Positions 36,253-45,623 of a stretch of DNA of 64,000 nucleotides are shown one piece after another (positions within the stretch are counted from its first letter, which is position 1; each line of letters opens with the position of its first letter). Origin of the DNA: Hydrogeniiclostridium mannosilyticum (lineage in GTDB: Bacteria; Bacillota; Clostridia; Oscillospirales; Acutalibacteraceae); the NCBI RefSeq assembly GCF_003268275.1, contig NZ_QLYR01000003.1, positions 173,781 to 237,780 on the forward strand, in the 5' to 3' direction. The notes beneath the pieces were generated by a model. It did not search any database. It had not been told where the DNA came from and worked only from the letters and a program-made list of their open reading frames with translations. The translations under genes were made by a program, and so were the position numbers.

Positions 36253-36605
36253 TTTCTCTCCTTTACGTTTTGCTGCCGGCATCCCTTCTGTTGCGGGTCC
36301 CTTTGCAGCAGTGTTTTGATTCTTCCATTTGCCAACAAGGTTTTTAATGAGCCGTTCCAGTTCATCAAAAAAGTCCAATTGCGACAGTCTCCTTTCCTCC
36401 TCGCCCGGCGTGGGTTTTAGGGTTGAGATAATCATACCGGAAAGCTTATAAAAAAGCAAAGCCGATTTTCGGGCATTTTCACCCGTTTTCAGGGCTTAGA
36501 GACCGCAGTCCGCACTTCCGGGCTTTCCCTGCTTTCCCCCCACGTTCAGGCACTCTCCAGGCCCCTCTGCCGCAATAACAGCACGGAACTTCCCATAAAA
36601 ATAAA

Positions 36606-36634
36606 AAAGATACACCCCACCCGAATGTATCTTT
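36606..36634 (-). terminator. Terminator after the toprim gene
   Basis: On the minus strand AAAGATACA and TGTATCTTT pair around a GC-rich loop, followed by TTTATTTTT. It ends the hinT-to-toprim operon. Confidence 0.7.
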
Positions 36635-36637
36635 ATC

Positions 36638-37246
36638 TTATAAATCCGGCAGCGGGAACGCGTACAATTCCCGTACCGCCTGCTGAAATGCCTCGTAGTC
36701 CATGATTGAGTTCAACACCTTGGCCATGGTGCTTGTGTTCATATGCTCGGGCAGGTTCAACTGCCGCAGCAAAGCCCGGCGCCGTTCAGCACTCCCCTCG
36801 CGGCCTATCAGGCCCGCCTCGAATAAATCTGTTTTTTCGATCCGCCGCTCCGCCACACATCGTTTTTCTTCATAAAGCACCCCCGCGCGGGCAAGCGCTT
36901 CACGCAGCACCTTGAGCGGCAGCCCCTCCACCCCCAGTTTTCCTTCGCTGGAGGCCTTTTCCTTCCTCCTCTCCTTCCCGTAAATATCTGGAATATAGGC
37001 TTGCTTGATGTATTGGGGCCCGATTGCCCCAGTCAGGTAATGCCGGATTTGAAAGCCCGCGGCGTCGCTGTCTGTGAGAATCAGAAGGCCGCGCTCCTTT
37101 GCTAGCCGGCGCAGCAGATTCATCTTCTCAGGGTTTTTGTAAATCTGAAAGCCGTTTGTCTCGATGATCAGCCCATCGATCAAAGCCGAAAGCTTGATTT
37201 TATCATATTTGCCCTCTACTACTACCGCTTCATTTACAGCAATCAC
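36638..37246 (-). CDS. Toprim domain protein with DUF4093 (RNase M5-like)
   Basis: A 202-residue protein. The N-terminal toprim fold shows the catalytic Glu in VVVEGKYDKIKL and the acidic pair in LLILTDSDAAGFQIRHYL. The C-terminal half is the DUF4093 region typical of clostridial proteins annotated as RNase M5-like (5S rRNA maturase family). Start GTG 37246 overlaps the holA stop in a GTGTGA arrangement, with GGGAGG nine bases upstream. It is the last gene of an operon carrying holA and comEC. Confidence 0.82.
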   Translation of the reverse strand: MIAVNEAVVVEGKYDKIKLSALIDGLIIETNGFQIYKNPEKMNLLRRLAKERGLLILTDSDAAGFQIRHYLTGAIGPQYIKQAYIPDIYGKERRKEKASSEGKLGVEGLPLKVLREALARAGVLYEEKRCVAERRIEKTDLFEAGLIGREGSAERRRALLRQLNLPEHMNTSTMAKVLNSIMDYEAFQQAVRELYAFPLPDL

Positions 37247-38286
37247 ACCGGCTCGCCTCCCTTCGCCAGCAAAAGCAGCTCTGCAATATAGCGCTCCAGG
37301 GTAATCCGCCGGTCGCCCCGGGCGCCCTTCAGCGCTAAATCCGCTTTTAACAGCACATCCAGGCTTCTCCTGAGCACTGGCAAGGAAACTCCACGGCTGT
37401 CCCGCTCCGCATTACGCAGACGGAACTCCTTCCCTTTATAATCAAAATGTTTCGCCGCCTCAGTCACAGCCAAGCCGCTGCGAATACTGGCGGCGGCACG
37501 GTACATATCCACATAGGAGGAGGATAAAACCGCCAGGATTGCCACGGGTTCCTCATTCTGAGAGAAAAGAAGGTCCAAAATAGAATAGGCCTTTTGGGGG
37601 TCGCCTGCCACTACCGCCTTCGCCAGAAGAAAAACCGTGGATTCCAGGTTCTTTGTCGTCAGTTTTTCTATGGCCGCCGGGGTGATTTCCCCCTCGCCCG
37701 TAAATGCGCACAGCTTTTCCAGTTCATTGAAAAGCGTTTGCAAATCATTGCCGCAAGAGCGTATTATTTTGCCCGCATTTTGCCGTGAGAGCTCACAGAA
37801 ACGCTTTGCAGCCGCTGTGCAAAGGATCTTCTCCAGGTCAGACTCAGAACGGCGTTCAAAGCAAACCGATTCCCCCTGCTTTTCTGCCAAGGCAATAATC
37901 TTCTTCCACTTAGCGGCCCGCTTGGGGTCAAACTCCAAGCCCGGGTAATAGAAGAGCAGAACGGTCGTTTCCGGCAGGCCGGCAAGCAGCTGGTTGAGCT
38001 TTTCCATGTCCGCCGCACTGCGAGCCTCCACATCAAAGTCCGAAACTGCCACACATTTGCGCTCCGCCATAAAAGGCAGCGCCGTTACCGCAACGGAGAT
38101 AGCCTCTACCGAGGCCTCCCGCCCGTCGAACCTCTGCAAATTAAAATCCGCAAACACAGCAGCCCCGGCCTTGCTCATAATCCGTTCCGCATGGCGCTGA
38201 AGCATATATTTTTCCGGGCCATAAAGGAAATAAAAGCGTTTGAGGTCACCACGGTCAACCTGCTTCTTCAGTTCAGCCTCCGTCAT
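37243..38286 (-). CDS. holA: DNA polymerase III subunit delta
   Basis: A 347-residue clamp-loader subunit. FYFLYGPEKYMLQRHAERI at the start is the degenerate P-loop-like region typical of delta. NELEKLCAFTGEGEITPAAIEKL matches the family's second domain, and the C-terminal collar domain (SILDLLFSQNEEPVAILAVLSSSYVDMYRAA) is complete. Delta opens the sliding clamp during loading at replication start sites. It follows comEC by seven bases; comEC-holA adjacency is widespread in Firmicutes. Confidence 0.9.
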   Translation of the reverse strand: MTEAELKKQVDRGDLKRFYFLYGPEKYMLQRHAERIMSKAGAAVFADFNLQRFDGREASVEAISVAVTALPFMAERKCVAVSDFDVEARSAADMEKLNQLLAGLPETTVLLFYYPGLEFDPKRAAKWKKIIALAEKQGESVCFERRSESDLEKILCTAAAKRFCELSRQNAGKIIRSCGNDLQTLFNELEKLCAFTGEGEITPAAIEKLTTKNLESTVFLLAKAVVAGDPQKAYSILDLLFSQNEEPVAILAVLSSSYVDMYRAAASIRSGLAVTEAAKHFDYKGKEFRLRNAERDSRGVSLPVLRRSLDVLLKADLALKGARGDRRITLERYIAELLLLAKGGEPV

Positions 38287-38293
38287 ACATCCA

Positions 38294-40495
38294 TCACCAT
38301 TCTCTCCTAATCTGTATTCTATGCTCTCCTTGAAAACGAATTTCGATATAATCGGATTCCTTCAAATAGACTGCCTGAAAATCCGACGCTGTCCGATTCT
38401 GTCCGGACTCCCACACAGACGGGGCCAGAATGCCGAAAAAGGACTCTATCCCCGGCAGCTGCCTTCCTAAAACCGAGATATCACATGTTTTCCACGAGGC
38501 CGGAACGGCCTCCTCGTCCCCCGAACCGGCGATAACAAGCACTGTCACACCATTGCAGCTCAAGAGGGCTTGTCCGCCCGCGGACTGAATGGTCAGCGCT
38601 GACCACAGGCCCGACTCCGCCGTATGATCATAATAGAAGTACCGTTCCGCTGGAATCCGCTTTTCTATAAATGCCCGCGGCTCCTCCGGTGTTTTCATAA
38701 TAAGCGCTTCGACCGGGTAGCTCCTCGCCAGAGCAGCGGCATAGCGGTATTCCTCCTCTGAGTTTTCAAGCAGCTGAATGGAATCAACCCGTTCAACTCC
38801 CTGTGACCACAAATAGTCCTGAACCGCATAGCCCGCATAACCGCCGCAGCCCAGCACCGCGGCAGAACGGTTTCTCAGCAGCACCACGCTGAAGGAATCG
38901 CCCGTAGGCAAAACCGCCATGCGGACAATGTCTGTTTTAGGCATTAGCTGAGAAAGCTCGCTTACCAGCAGCAAGATTATGCATAGACAAGCAAGGTGTG
39001 GCAGCAACAACCGTTTTCGCATGAACAGCAGAGCCGTTGCAACCAGCGCCAGGCAGGCAGCCACCCACAGTGCCGCCAGACGGCCGCTAAAGGGTACGCT
39101 GGCATAGGGGATGGAGCCTAGCATCCCGCTGCATGCGTCTAGATAGCCCGCCAGCCACCCCGACACCATTGCAAAAGGCGCCGCCAAACCGGTCCACGGC
39201 AGCAGAAGCTGCAGCAGTGCGGCAACCGCAGCAAGCTGAATCAACAGGGTCGAGGGCAGTAACAGCAACAGCGTCGAAACCGGCGCCAGCAACGCAATCA
39301 TGCCAAAGGTCAGAACAACGACCGGCAGCGTAAAAACCGACGCCGCAAGCGAGGTGGAAACCGATTCATTGACAAGCCCTACAAGAGGCTTGAGGCGCTT
39401 CCCCCGTGGAGAACGCCTGTCCAGCCAAAACCGGACCGGGCCGCACAATAAAATCAGGCCCAATGTCCCGGAGAAGGAGAGCAAAAGACCGATGTCTGCT
39501 GCCGCATAGGCGTTCTCTATACCCAGCAGCAGCACTGCAATTCCCAGGGAATTCAGCGAATCCGCACGCCGAGACAAAAAATTGCCCGCCAGTACAACCA
39601 GGCACATGACACCGCCGCGGCAAACCGAGGCTTGAAAACAGGTAACAGCCATAAAGCAGAGGACACCCAGCATAGAGAAAAAACTGGCCTTTTTGCCCCG
39701 GATATGAAACAATGACAAAATCAGTGTAAACAGCTGGACAATCGTGGATAAGTGCAGGCCGGAAACCGCCAGTAGATGCGAGGCCCCGATTTGACGGAAA
39801 TTTTCCTCTGTTTTCGAGCTCAGTTCTGATTTATCGCCGAACAGGAGCGCGCACACCATACCGGCCTCTTTTTCTGGAAGCAGCTCTTTTACCACGCCTT
39901 GAAGCGCTTGCCGCAGCCTCAGAGCATAATAATAGGGTGGGTGTTCCAATGCCGGGAGCAGCTCCACCGGTTCGTAGGTCTTTAAATAGGCAAACAGCAA
40001 TATGCCGTCACCTGCATAGCGGCTTTTTGAGGAAAAGCCGCTTTCGCCCGACGGCAGCATAAAATGGACATTGCCCTGTAATCTTGTATAGGGCTCATCC
40101 GTCAGTTCCTCTCGGGAAGACAAGCGGATTTTAAACCCTGACGGCGCGTCGGGGATAGACAAATTATCCACCCGTACCGTGTAATAGTAGGTTCCTCCAT
40201 TTCTAACCGGCAATTCGCAGATGGTTCCGGTCATGGCCGCGTCCTTCTCCGCCAGGGCCGCCCGCACCGCCTCTTGAGGCCGCGCCTGTGCCGTAAAGCA
40301 GCCAAACGCCAGCGCTGCTGCCAGTAAGGCCAGCGGAAGCGCACCGCCGGCTGTCATCCTTTTAGAAAAGAGTGTCAAAAGGAATAAGAACAGCGCCAGA
40401 CATGCGAGTACCAACGCCGTCTCTGCGCCAAAACAGACAGCGGCCGTCAACGACAGCAGATAAGTGATACCCACTAGCGCAAACGGCCGTTTCAT
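38294..40495 (-). CDS. comEC: ComEC/Rec2 family DNA uptake channel protein
   Basis: A 733-residue polytopic membrane protein. N-terminal helices and a DUF4131-like OB-fold (MTGTICELPVRNGGTYYYTVRVDNL) come first. The competence domain follows with the hallmark SHLLAVSGLHLSTIVQLF and CRGGVMCLVVLAG. The C-terminal region occupies the place of the beta-lactamase-like domain (MAVLPTGDSFSVVLLRNRS...), but the metal-binding HxHxDH motif is not visible: the matching position reads QLLENSEEEYR. In known systems ComEC forms the inner-membrane channel for single-stranded DNA uptake. No other com gene is in the window. Confidence 0.88.
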   Translation of the reverse strand: MKRPFALVGITYLLSLTAAVCFGAETALVLACLALFLFLLTLFSKRMTAGGALPLALLAAALAFGCFTAQARPQEAVRAALAEKDAAMTGTICELPVRNGGTYYYTVRVDNLSIPDAPSGFKIRLSSREELTDEPYTRLQGNVHFMLPSGESGFSSKSRYAGDGILLFAYLKTYEPVELLPALEHPPYYYALRLRQALQGVVKELLPEKEAGMVCALLFGDKSELSSKTEENFRQIGASHLLAVSGLHLSTIVQLFTLILSLFHIRGKKASFFSMLGVLCFMAVTCFQASVCRGGVMCLVVLAGNFLSRRADSLNSLGIAVLLLGIENAYAAADIGLLLSFSGTLGLILLCGPVRFWLDRRSPRGKRLKPLVGLVNESVSTSLAASVFTLPVVVLTFGMIALLAPVSTLLLLLPSTLLIQLAAVAALLQLLLPWTGLAAPFAMVSGWLAGYLDACSGMLGSIPYASVPFSGRLAALWVAACLALVATALLFMRKRLLLPHLACLCIILLLVSELSQLMPKTDIVRMAVLPTGDSFSVVLLRNRSAAVLGCGGYAGYAVQDYLWSQGVERVDSIQLLENSEEEYRYAAALARSYPVEALIMKTPEEPRAFIEKRIPAERYFYYDHTAESGLWSALTIQSAGGQALLSCNGVTVLVIAGSGDEEAVPASWKTCDISVLGRQLPGIESFFGILAPSVWESGQNRTASDFQAVYLKESDYIEIRFQGEHRIQIRREW

Positions 40496-40526
40496 ACAGA
40501 TCCCCCTTTGATTGGGCGTCTATGGT

Positions 40527-41090
40527 TTAATTTCTGGGGAACAAGGGCAGCGGCTCCAGGAATACGATATCCTCCCGATCCTTCGCTTCCCCTTCTGCGA
40601 GAACGCAAGCACGTCCCACGATCCGGCCCCCAAACTGTGCGACAAGATTTTCCATTGCCGCCAAGGACTCACCTGTACTGATGACGTCGTCGACAATCAG
40701 CACCCGCTTGCCGTTCAGCCCCTTATAATCATCCTCTGCAAGATAGAGCTTTTGAACGTGATCCGTCGTAATGGACTTAACCTCAACATGAATCGGGTTC
40801 CGCATATAGGCCTTTACGCTCTTCCGGGCAACCAGGTAGCGCCTGCAGCCTTGCCGGGCCATTTCATAGCACAGCGGAATACCCTTCGTCTCCGCTGTAA
40901 CCACCACATCGTGCTCCGGGCATTTTTTCAGCAGCGCAGCAGCCGCCTTTTCCGTCAGCTCAACATCTCCCAGCATCACAAAGCCCGCGATGTCCAGATG
41001 CTCGTCAATGGCACAGATCGGTAAATCTCTTTCACAACCCGCAATGGTCATATGGTAATAATTATGTTCAGCATCGCTCATGATGTTCAT
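40527..41090 (-). CDS. Phosphoribosyltransferase (adenine phosphoribosyltransferase-like)
   Basis: A 187-residue type I phosphoribosyltransferase. The PRPP motif VLIVDDVISTGES lies at about residues 130-142, and the pyrophosphate loop AETKGIPLCYEMAR at about 65-78. It resembles the clostridial proteins annotated as adenine phosphoribosyltransferase, which are also near xanthine and orotate transferases in fold, so the base specificity is not certain. It lies between hinT and comEC; a nucleotide salvage role next to a HIT hydrolase is plausible. Confidence 0.75.
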   Translation of the reverse strand: MNIMSDAEHNYYHMTIAGCERDLPICAIDEHLDIAGFVMLGDVELTEKAAAALLKKCPEHDVVVTAETKGIPLCYEMARQGCRRYLVARKSVKAYMRNPIHVEVKSITTDHVQKLYLAEDDYKGLNGKRVLIVDDVISTGESLAAMENLVAQFGGRIVGRACVLAEGEAKDREDIVFLEPLPLFPRN

Positions 41091-41144
41091 CCCTCTTTAT
41101 GCTTTTCTAAATAAGGAGCTGCTCTTGCCCCGTTTTCCAATGCA

Positions 41145-41481
41145 TTAGCCCGGCGGCCATCCCATTGCCCGCCCTGCGAGCAGATGAAAATGAAGGTGCG
41201 GCACAGTCTGCCCGCCGTCCTTCCCGCTGTTCGTCACAACGCGGAAGCCATTTTGCCAATTTTTCTCCTTGGCAAGCTGGGCGGCAACCTCAAAAATATG
41301 GGCTACCAGCGCGGAATTATCCGCCGTAATCTCCGCCGGGGAAGCAATATGATCTTTGGGGATGATTAAAATATGCTCAGGCGCCTGGGGCTCCAGATCA
41401 TAGAACGCCAGCACTAGCTCGTCCTCATATGCCTTCCGACTGGGAATATCCCCTGAGGCGATTTGCAAATATACAGTCCAA
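41145..41481 (-). CDS. hinT: HIT (histidine triad) protein with disrupted N-terminus
   Basis: A Hint-type nucleotide phosphoramidase of about 112 residues: YEDELVLAFYDLEPQAPEHILIIPKDHI and the triad VPHLHFHLLAGR near the C-terminus are intact. Start TTG 41481 lies seven bases after GGAGGGG and gives MDCIF as in the family, but the frame then needs two more bases. Runs TTT (41462-41464) and AAA (41467-41469) would each have to be one longer to give MDCIFCKIASGDIPS. As written the only continuous frame starts upstream of the ribosome site and reads WTVYLQIASGD. Two homopolymer shortenings within eight bases suggest sequencing error. First gene of the hinT-apt-comEC-holA-toprim operon. Confidence 0.78.
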
Positions 41482-41527
41482 TCCTTTTCCCCTCCTTTCG
41501 GCTTAAGGTGCAACCGAGTTCCCTGCT

Positions 41528-41568
41528 TCGGCTGCTTCTACTGCCCGCTCGGCGGTAAAAGCAGCCGA
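41528..41568 (-). promoter_or_regulatory. Hairpin in the hinT leader
   Basis: TCGGCTGCTTTTACCGCC and GGGCAGTAGAAGCAGCCGA (minus strand) pair imperfectly over about 17 positions. It lies between the hinT promoter and start codon and lacks a following T-run, so it may be an alaS read-through barrier or a leader element. Confidence 0.45.
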
Positions 41569-41581
41569 CTGGTTACTTTTT

Positions 41582-41610
41582 ATTATAGCGCAAAGCCCTT
41601 CTGCGTACAA
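41582..41610 (-). promoter_or_regulatory. Promoter of the hinT operon
   Basis: On the minus strand TTGTAC (41605-41610), 17-base spacer, TATAAT (41582-41587), just after the alaS stop. Confidence 0.7.
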
Positions 41611-41614
41611 GGAA

Positions 41615-44245
41615 TTATTTTACTATGGCTGCAATGATTTCCTTAGCAGCCGCCAGCGCCTCCTGTAATTTCGCGGTGTCTTTAGCGCCCGCCATGGCAA
41701 ATTCAGGCCGGCCGCCGCCGCTGCCACCCGCAAGCTTAGCGACTTCGCGGACAATCTTCCCCGCATTCAGGCCGGCCGCCAGCGCCTGTTTGCCAACGCA
41801 AACCGCAATATTGGCTTTCTCGCCATTGACACAGGCCAGAACAGCGACCATGGATTCGCTTTGCTCCCGAATCCGGTCACACATGGTACGCAGGGTAGAG
41901 GGATCCGCATCCGGCAGCTGTGCTGCCAGTACCTGAAGACTCCCCAGCGTCTCGGCCCGCTCCAGCAATCCGCCCAGACGGGCCACCGCCATTTTATCGC
42001 TCAACGCCTGAATCGCGCTGTCCTTTTCTTTGCTTTCAGCCAGCACTTGCTCCGCACGTCCCGGCAATTCTTCGATATTGTTGACCTTCAGGACCGCACA
42101 GGCGTTATGAAGCAACGCGTTGGTTTCATTGAACAGCCGCAGCGTATTTAAGCCTGTAACGGCGGAAATGCGCCGCACGCCTGCCGCTACCGAGGACTCG
42201 GAGATGATCTTGAATAACCCTAGCTTTCCAGTACGGTCCACATGTGTACCGCCGCAAAATTCCCTGGAGAAATCCCCCACAGAAACCACGCGGACAATAT
42301 CGCCGTACTTTTCACCAAAGAGCGCCATTGCGCCGAGCTTTCTCGCCTCGTCAATCGGCATCTCGCGGCATTCCACCGGAATATCTTCCAGAATCACATT
42401 GTTGACAAGAGCCTCTACACGCTGAAGCTCCTCCGCCGTAAGCGCTGAAAAATGTGTAAAGTCAAAGCGCACAAACGCATCGTCCACCAGTTGGCCGGCC
42501 TGTTCCACGTGCGCGCCCAATACCTCGCGCAGCGCGGCCTGCAATAGATGCGCGCCCGTGTGGTTGCGCATAATCGACAGGTGGCGGGCCGATTCATTTT
42601 CTACGTTCACAGCGTCGCCAACCGTCAGCGTGCCCTGCGTAATCCGGCCATGATGTAAAAACACCTTGGAGGCGGTCTTTTGTACGGTATCAATTTCAGC
42701 CCGGGCCTTGTCGTTGAAAACCAGCCCCATATCGCCAACCTGTCCGCCGCTCTCCGCATAAAGGGCTGTGTGGTCCAGGACCAGCGCGATCTCATCCCCC
42801 GCCGCCGCTGTGCTTACACGTTCGCCGTTTTTGAGTATGCCTAAAAGGGCAGCCGGCGTTTCAAGCCGGTCATAGCCCACAAAATCTGTTTCGGGCAGGC
42901 CGTCCAGAGCATCAGCTTCTCCCGCCCATGCATCCGCGCCTGCATTTTTCCGCGCAGCACGTGCGCGGTCTTTCTGCGCCTGCATCAGCCGGTGAAACTC
43001 CTCCTCGTCCACCGTCATTCCTCGTTCCGCTGCAATCTCCTTGGTTAGATCCAACGGGAAACCGTAGGTATCGTTGAGCAGGAAGGCGTCCTGACCGGAT
43101 ACCACCCGGCTTTCATTTTTATCCAGCACGCCGGCAAGCAGCTGCATTCCCTGGTCAATGGTTCTGGCAAAGCTTTCTTCCTCTACGGAGATCAGGCGGG
43201 TAATCATCGCCTTTTTCTCCTCAAGCTCCGGGTAAGCATCTTTATTCTCCTGTATTACCGTCTGGGCAACCTCAGAGAGGAAGGGACGGCCAATACCGAG
43301 CAGGCGGCCATGGCGGGCGGCACGGCGCAGCAGGCGGCGCAGCACATAGCCGCGCCCTTCATTACTAGGCATAACACCGTCGCCAATCATAAACGTCGTG
43401 GAGCGGACATGGTCGGTTATGACACGCAAAGAAATATCCTTTTTCTCATCCTCGCCGTATTGTACTCCTGCAATGCGGCAGATGTGCTTCATAATGCTTT
43501 GCATGGTGTCAACCAGGAACAGGTTGTCCACTCCCTGCATAATGCAGGCCAAGCGTTCCAGCCCCATGCCGGTATCAATGTTGGGGTGTTCCATCGGCGG
43601 ATAATTGCCCTTTCCGTCGCTGTCAAACTGCGAGAACACCACATTCCAAAATTCCGTATAACGGTCGCAATCGCAGCCCGGTCCACAAGACGGCTTTCCG
43701 CAGCCGTATTTTTCACCGCGGTCAAAATGAATCTCAGAACAAGGGCCGCAGGGGCCGCTGCCGTGTTCCCAGAAATTGTCCTCCTTACCCAGACGGACAA
43801 TTCTCTCCGGAGAAACGCCGATTTCCTTCGTCCAGATGTCAAAGGCCTCATCGTCATCCAAATAAATGGTCACCCAGAGCTTTTCCTCTGGCAACTCCAG
43901 CACTTTTGTGCAAAACTCCCAAGCCCAGGCGATGGCCTCATGCTTAAAATAATCGCCGAAGGAGAAATTCCCCAACATCTCAAAGAAAGTACCATGCCGC
44001 GCTGTAATGCCCACACGCTCGATGTCCGGTGTGCGGATACACTTCTGGCAGGTGGTGACGCGCCTGCTGGGCGGCGTGACCTCACCGGTAAAATATTTTT
44101 TCAGCGGCGCCATACCCGAGTTAATCAGCAGCAGGCTGTTGTCATCCTTCGGGATCAGCGAGGCGCTCGGCATCCGCAAATGCCCCTTGCTTTCAAAAAA
44201 TGAGAGAAATTTTTCCCGCAGCTCATTGAGCCCTGTCCATTGCAT
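41615..44245 (-). CDS. alaS: Alanyl-tRNA synthetase
   Basis: A full-length 876-residue AlaRS. The class II catalytic core begins GLNELREKFLSFFESKGH with motif 2-like RTPDIERVGITARHGTFFEMLGNFSFGDYFK. The tRNA-recognition domain follows, then the editing domain with HTGAHLLQAAL and CGGTHVDRTG (zinc ligands), and the C-Ala domain ending SGGGRPEFAMAG. It charges tRNA-Ala and hydrolyses mis-charged Ser/Gly. ATG 44245 follows AAAGGAG. It lies 68 bases after an M29 aminopeptidase gene, and both are downstream of a T-box leader. Confidence 0.96.
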   Translation of the reverse strand: MQWTGLNELREKFLSFFESKGHLRMPSASLIPKDDNSLLLINSGMAPLKKYFTGEVTPPSRRVTTCQKCIRTPDIERVGITARHGTFFEMLGNFSFGDYFKHEAIAWAWEFCTKVLELPEEKLWVTIYLDDDEAFDIWTKEIGVSPERIVRLGKEDNFWEHGSGPCGPCSEIHFDRGEKYGCGKPSCGPGCDCDRYTEFWNVVFSQFDSDGKGNYPPMEHPNIDTGMGLERLACIMQGVDNLFLVDTMQSIMKHICRIAGVQYGEDEKKDISLRVITDHVRSTTFMIGDGVMPSNEGRGYVLRRLLRRAARHGRLLGIGRPFLSEVAQTVIQENKDAYPELEEKKAMITRLISVEEESFARTIDQGMQLLAGVLDKNESRVVSGQDAFLLNDTYGFPLDLTKEIAAERGMTVDEEEFHRLMQAQKDRARAARKNAGADAWAGEADALDGLPETDFVGYDRLETPAALLGILKNGERVSTAAAGDEIALVLDHTALYAESGGQVGDMGLVFNDKARAEIDTVQKTASKVFLHHGRITQGTLTVGDAVNVENESARHLSIMRNHTGAHLLQAALREVLGAHVEQAGQLVDDAFVRFDFTHFSALTAEELQRVEALVNNVILEDIPVECREMPIDEARKLGAMALFGEKYGDIVRVVSVGDFSREFCGGTHVDRTGKLGLFKIISESSVAAGVRRISAVTGLNTLRLFNETNALLHNACAVLKVNNIEELPGRAEQVLAESKEKDSAIQALSDKMAVARLGGLLERAETLGSLQVLAAQLPDADPSTLRTMCDRIREQSESMVAVLACVNGEKANIAVCVGKQALAAGLNAGKIVREVAKLAGGSGGGRPEFAMAGAKDTAKLQEALAAAKEIIAAIVK

Positions 44246-44313
44246 ATCAATAATCTCCTTTCAAAATCCATCCTGGTTGTTAACTGCCGGTGGGTAATTT
44301 CAGTTTTACCGCC

Positions 44314-45552
44314 TCAAACCGCCCAGTCGCCATTGTCAAAAACCACTGTTTCTGAGCCGCTGCCATCCACTCCTGTGATGCGCAGATCCTTTGTGCCGAC
44401 CATGAAGTCCACATGGTTGATTGAGTCGTTTCCGCCCCGCTGTGCAAGCTCCTCCCTGGTATTGTCCACACCGCCTTCCAGCGTGTTGGGGTAGCTCTGT
44501 CCAAGCGCCAGATGGCAGGAGGCGTTTTCGTCAAACAGCGTGTTATAAAACAGAATATGTTCTTGAGAAATAGGCGAATGGTAGGGCACCAACGCAACCT
44601 CGCCCAAGCGGCGGGAACCCTCGTCCGTATCCAGCAGCCGCTGCAGGACCGCATGGCCCTCCGCAGCCTCAAAGGATGTCACCCGGCCTTTTTCAAAGGT
44701 CAGGCTGAACCGGTCAATCAGCGCGCCCTGGTAGGACAGCGGCATCGCCGAAACCACACGCCCATTCACTTGGACGTTGCTGGGCATGGTAAAGACCTCC
44801 TCCGTGGGCAGATTGGCTACGAATAAGACGCCGCTGCGGGACCGCTCCGCGCCGCTGAGCCAGATATGGCCCTCAGGCAGCCCGATCACCAGGTCTGTTC
44901 CCAATGAATTGGTATAGTGCAGCGACCTGAATTTTCTGCTGTTCAACCAAGCTGCCCGGTCTGCCAACTGCCGGCAATGTTCCTGCCACGCCGCTACCGG
45001 GTCCTCGCGGTCGATGCGAACCGTACGAAAAATCAGCGACCACAGCTTTTCCTCCGCCACCCAGCCTTCACAGCCGGGAAACACCTTCCGCGCCCATTCG
45101 CAGTTGGGAACGGCGCCAATCGTCCATTGGTTGCTGCCGTCGTCAAACCTCTGGTAATACTCGGTAAAGGCCTTGTCCGTTGCCTTTGTATTTGCCAGCA
45201 GCTTTTCTGGGGAAACGCCCTTGTATATTTCAGGATCCTCTGAAATCACATTGATAAACGCCGCCCCACGGCGCGCATAGTAGTTCAGCGACTCCGCCCT
45301 CCAGCCGGGAACCTCCTCAAAAACCTCCAGCGGCGCGCAGTCGAAACGAATCCGGTTCGATTTTTCGTCCCGCCAATGAAGGACCACCTCTCTGGCCCCG
45401 GCTCGATAGGCCTGCTCTGTCACCAGGCGGGCAAAATCCGCTTTTTCTACCGGGCATTGCAGCACAACCTCTTGCCCTGGCTGCACATTGGCCCCGATTT
45501 TTACCAGCAACTTCGCATAATTCTCCAGTTTTCTGGTAAAGTCCACAATCAT
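44314..45552 (-). CDS. M29 family aminopeptidase (AmpS/thermophilic type)
   Basis: A 412-residue metallo-aminopeptidase. MIVDFTRKLENYAKLLVKIGANVQPGQEVVLQ is the family N-terminus. The C-terminal metal-site region includes EVALVPYHSPIS, NTLFDENASCHLALGQSYP, and NHVDFMVGT followed by DNGDWAV. Members release N-terminal amino acids from peptides and use two metal ions. ATG 45552 fits the family start, but its ribosome site is weak; AAGGAGG about 27 bases upstream suits no in-frame start. It is the first gene behind the T-box, so peptide breakdown responds to amino acid shortage together with alaS. Confidence 0.86.
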   Translation of the reverse strand: MIVDFTRKLENYAKLLVKIGANVQPGQEVVLQCPVEKADFARLVTEQAYRAGAREVVLHWRDEKSNRIRFDCAPLEVFEEVPGWRAESLNYYARRGAAFINVISEDPEIYKGVSPEKLLANTKATDKAFTEYYQRFDDGSNQWTIGAVPNCEWARKVFPGCEGWVAEEKLWSLIFRTVRIDREDPVAAWQEHCRQLADRAAWLNSRKFRSLHYTNSLGTDLVIGLPEGHIWLSGAERSRSGVLFVANLPTEEVFTMPSNVQVNGRVVSAMPLSYQGALIDRFSLTFEKGRVTSFEAAEGHAVLQRLLDTDEGSRRLGEVALVPYHSPISQEHILFYNTLFDENASCHLALGQSYPNTLEGGVDNTREELAQRGGNDSINHVDFMVGTKDLRITGVDGSGSETVVFDNGDWAV

Positions 45553-45623
45553 TTTTACAGAGGCCGCCGTGCGCGTACGGCAAAGCCTCCTTGTCACCTC
45601 GCCTTTCCGTTAAATTCGGCAAA

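Noticed and set aside
36253-36459. Extended N-terminus of the SPFH protein
   Set aside because: A ribosome-like site exists, but the extra residues precede the membrane anchor and are atypical; kept only as an alternative start.
43310-44203. 297-codon plus-strand frame opposite alaS
   Set aside because: Antisense to a conserved synthetase and without family features.
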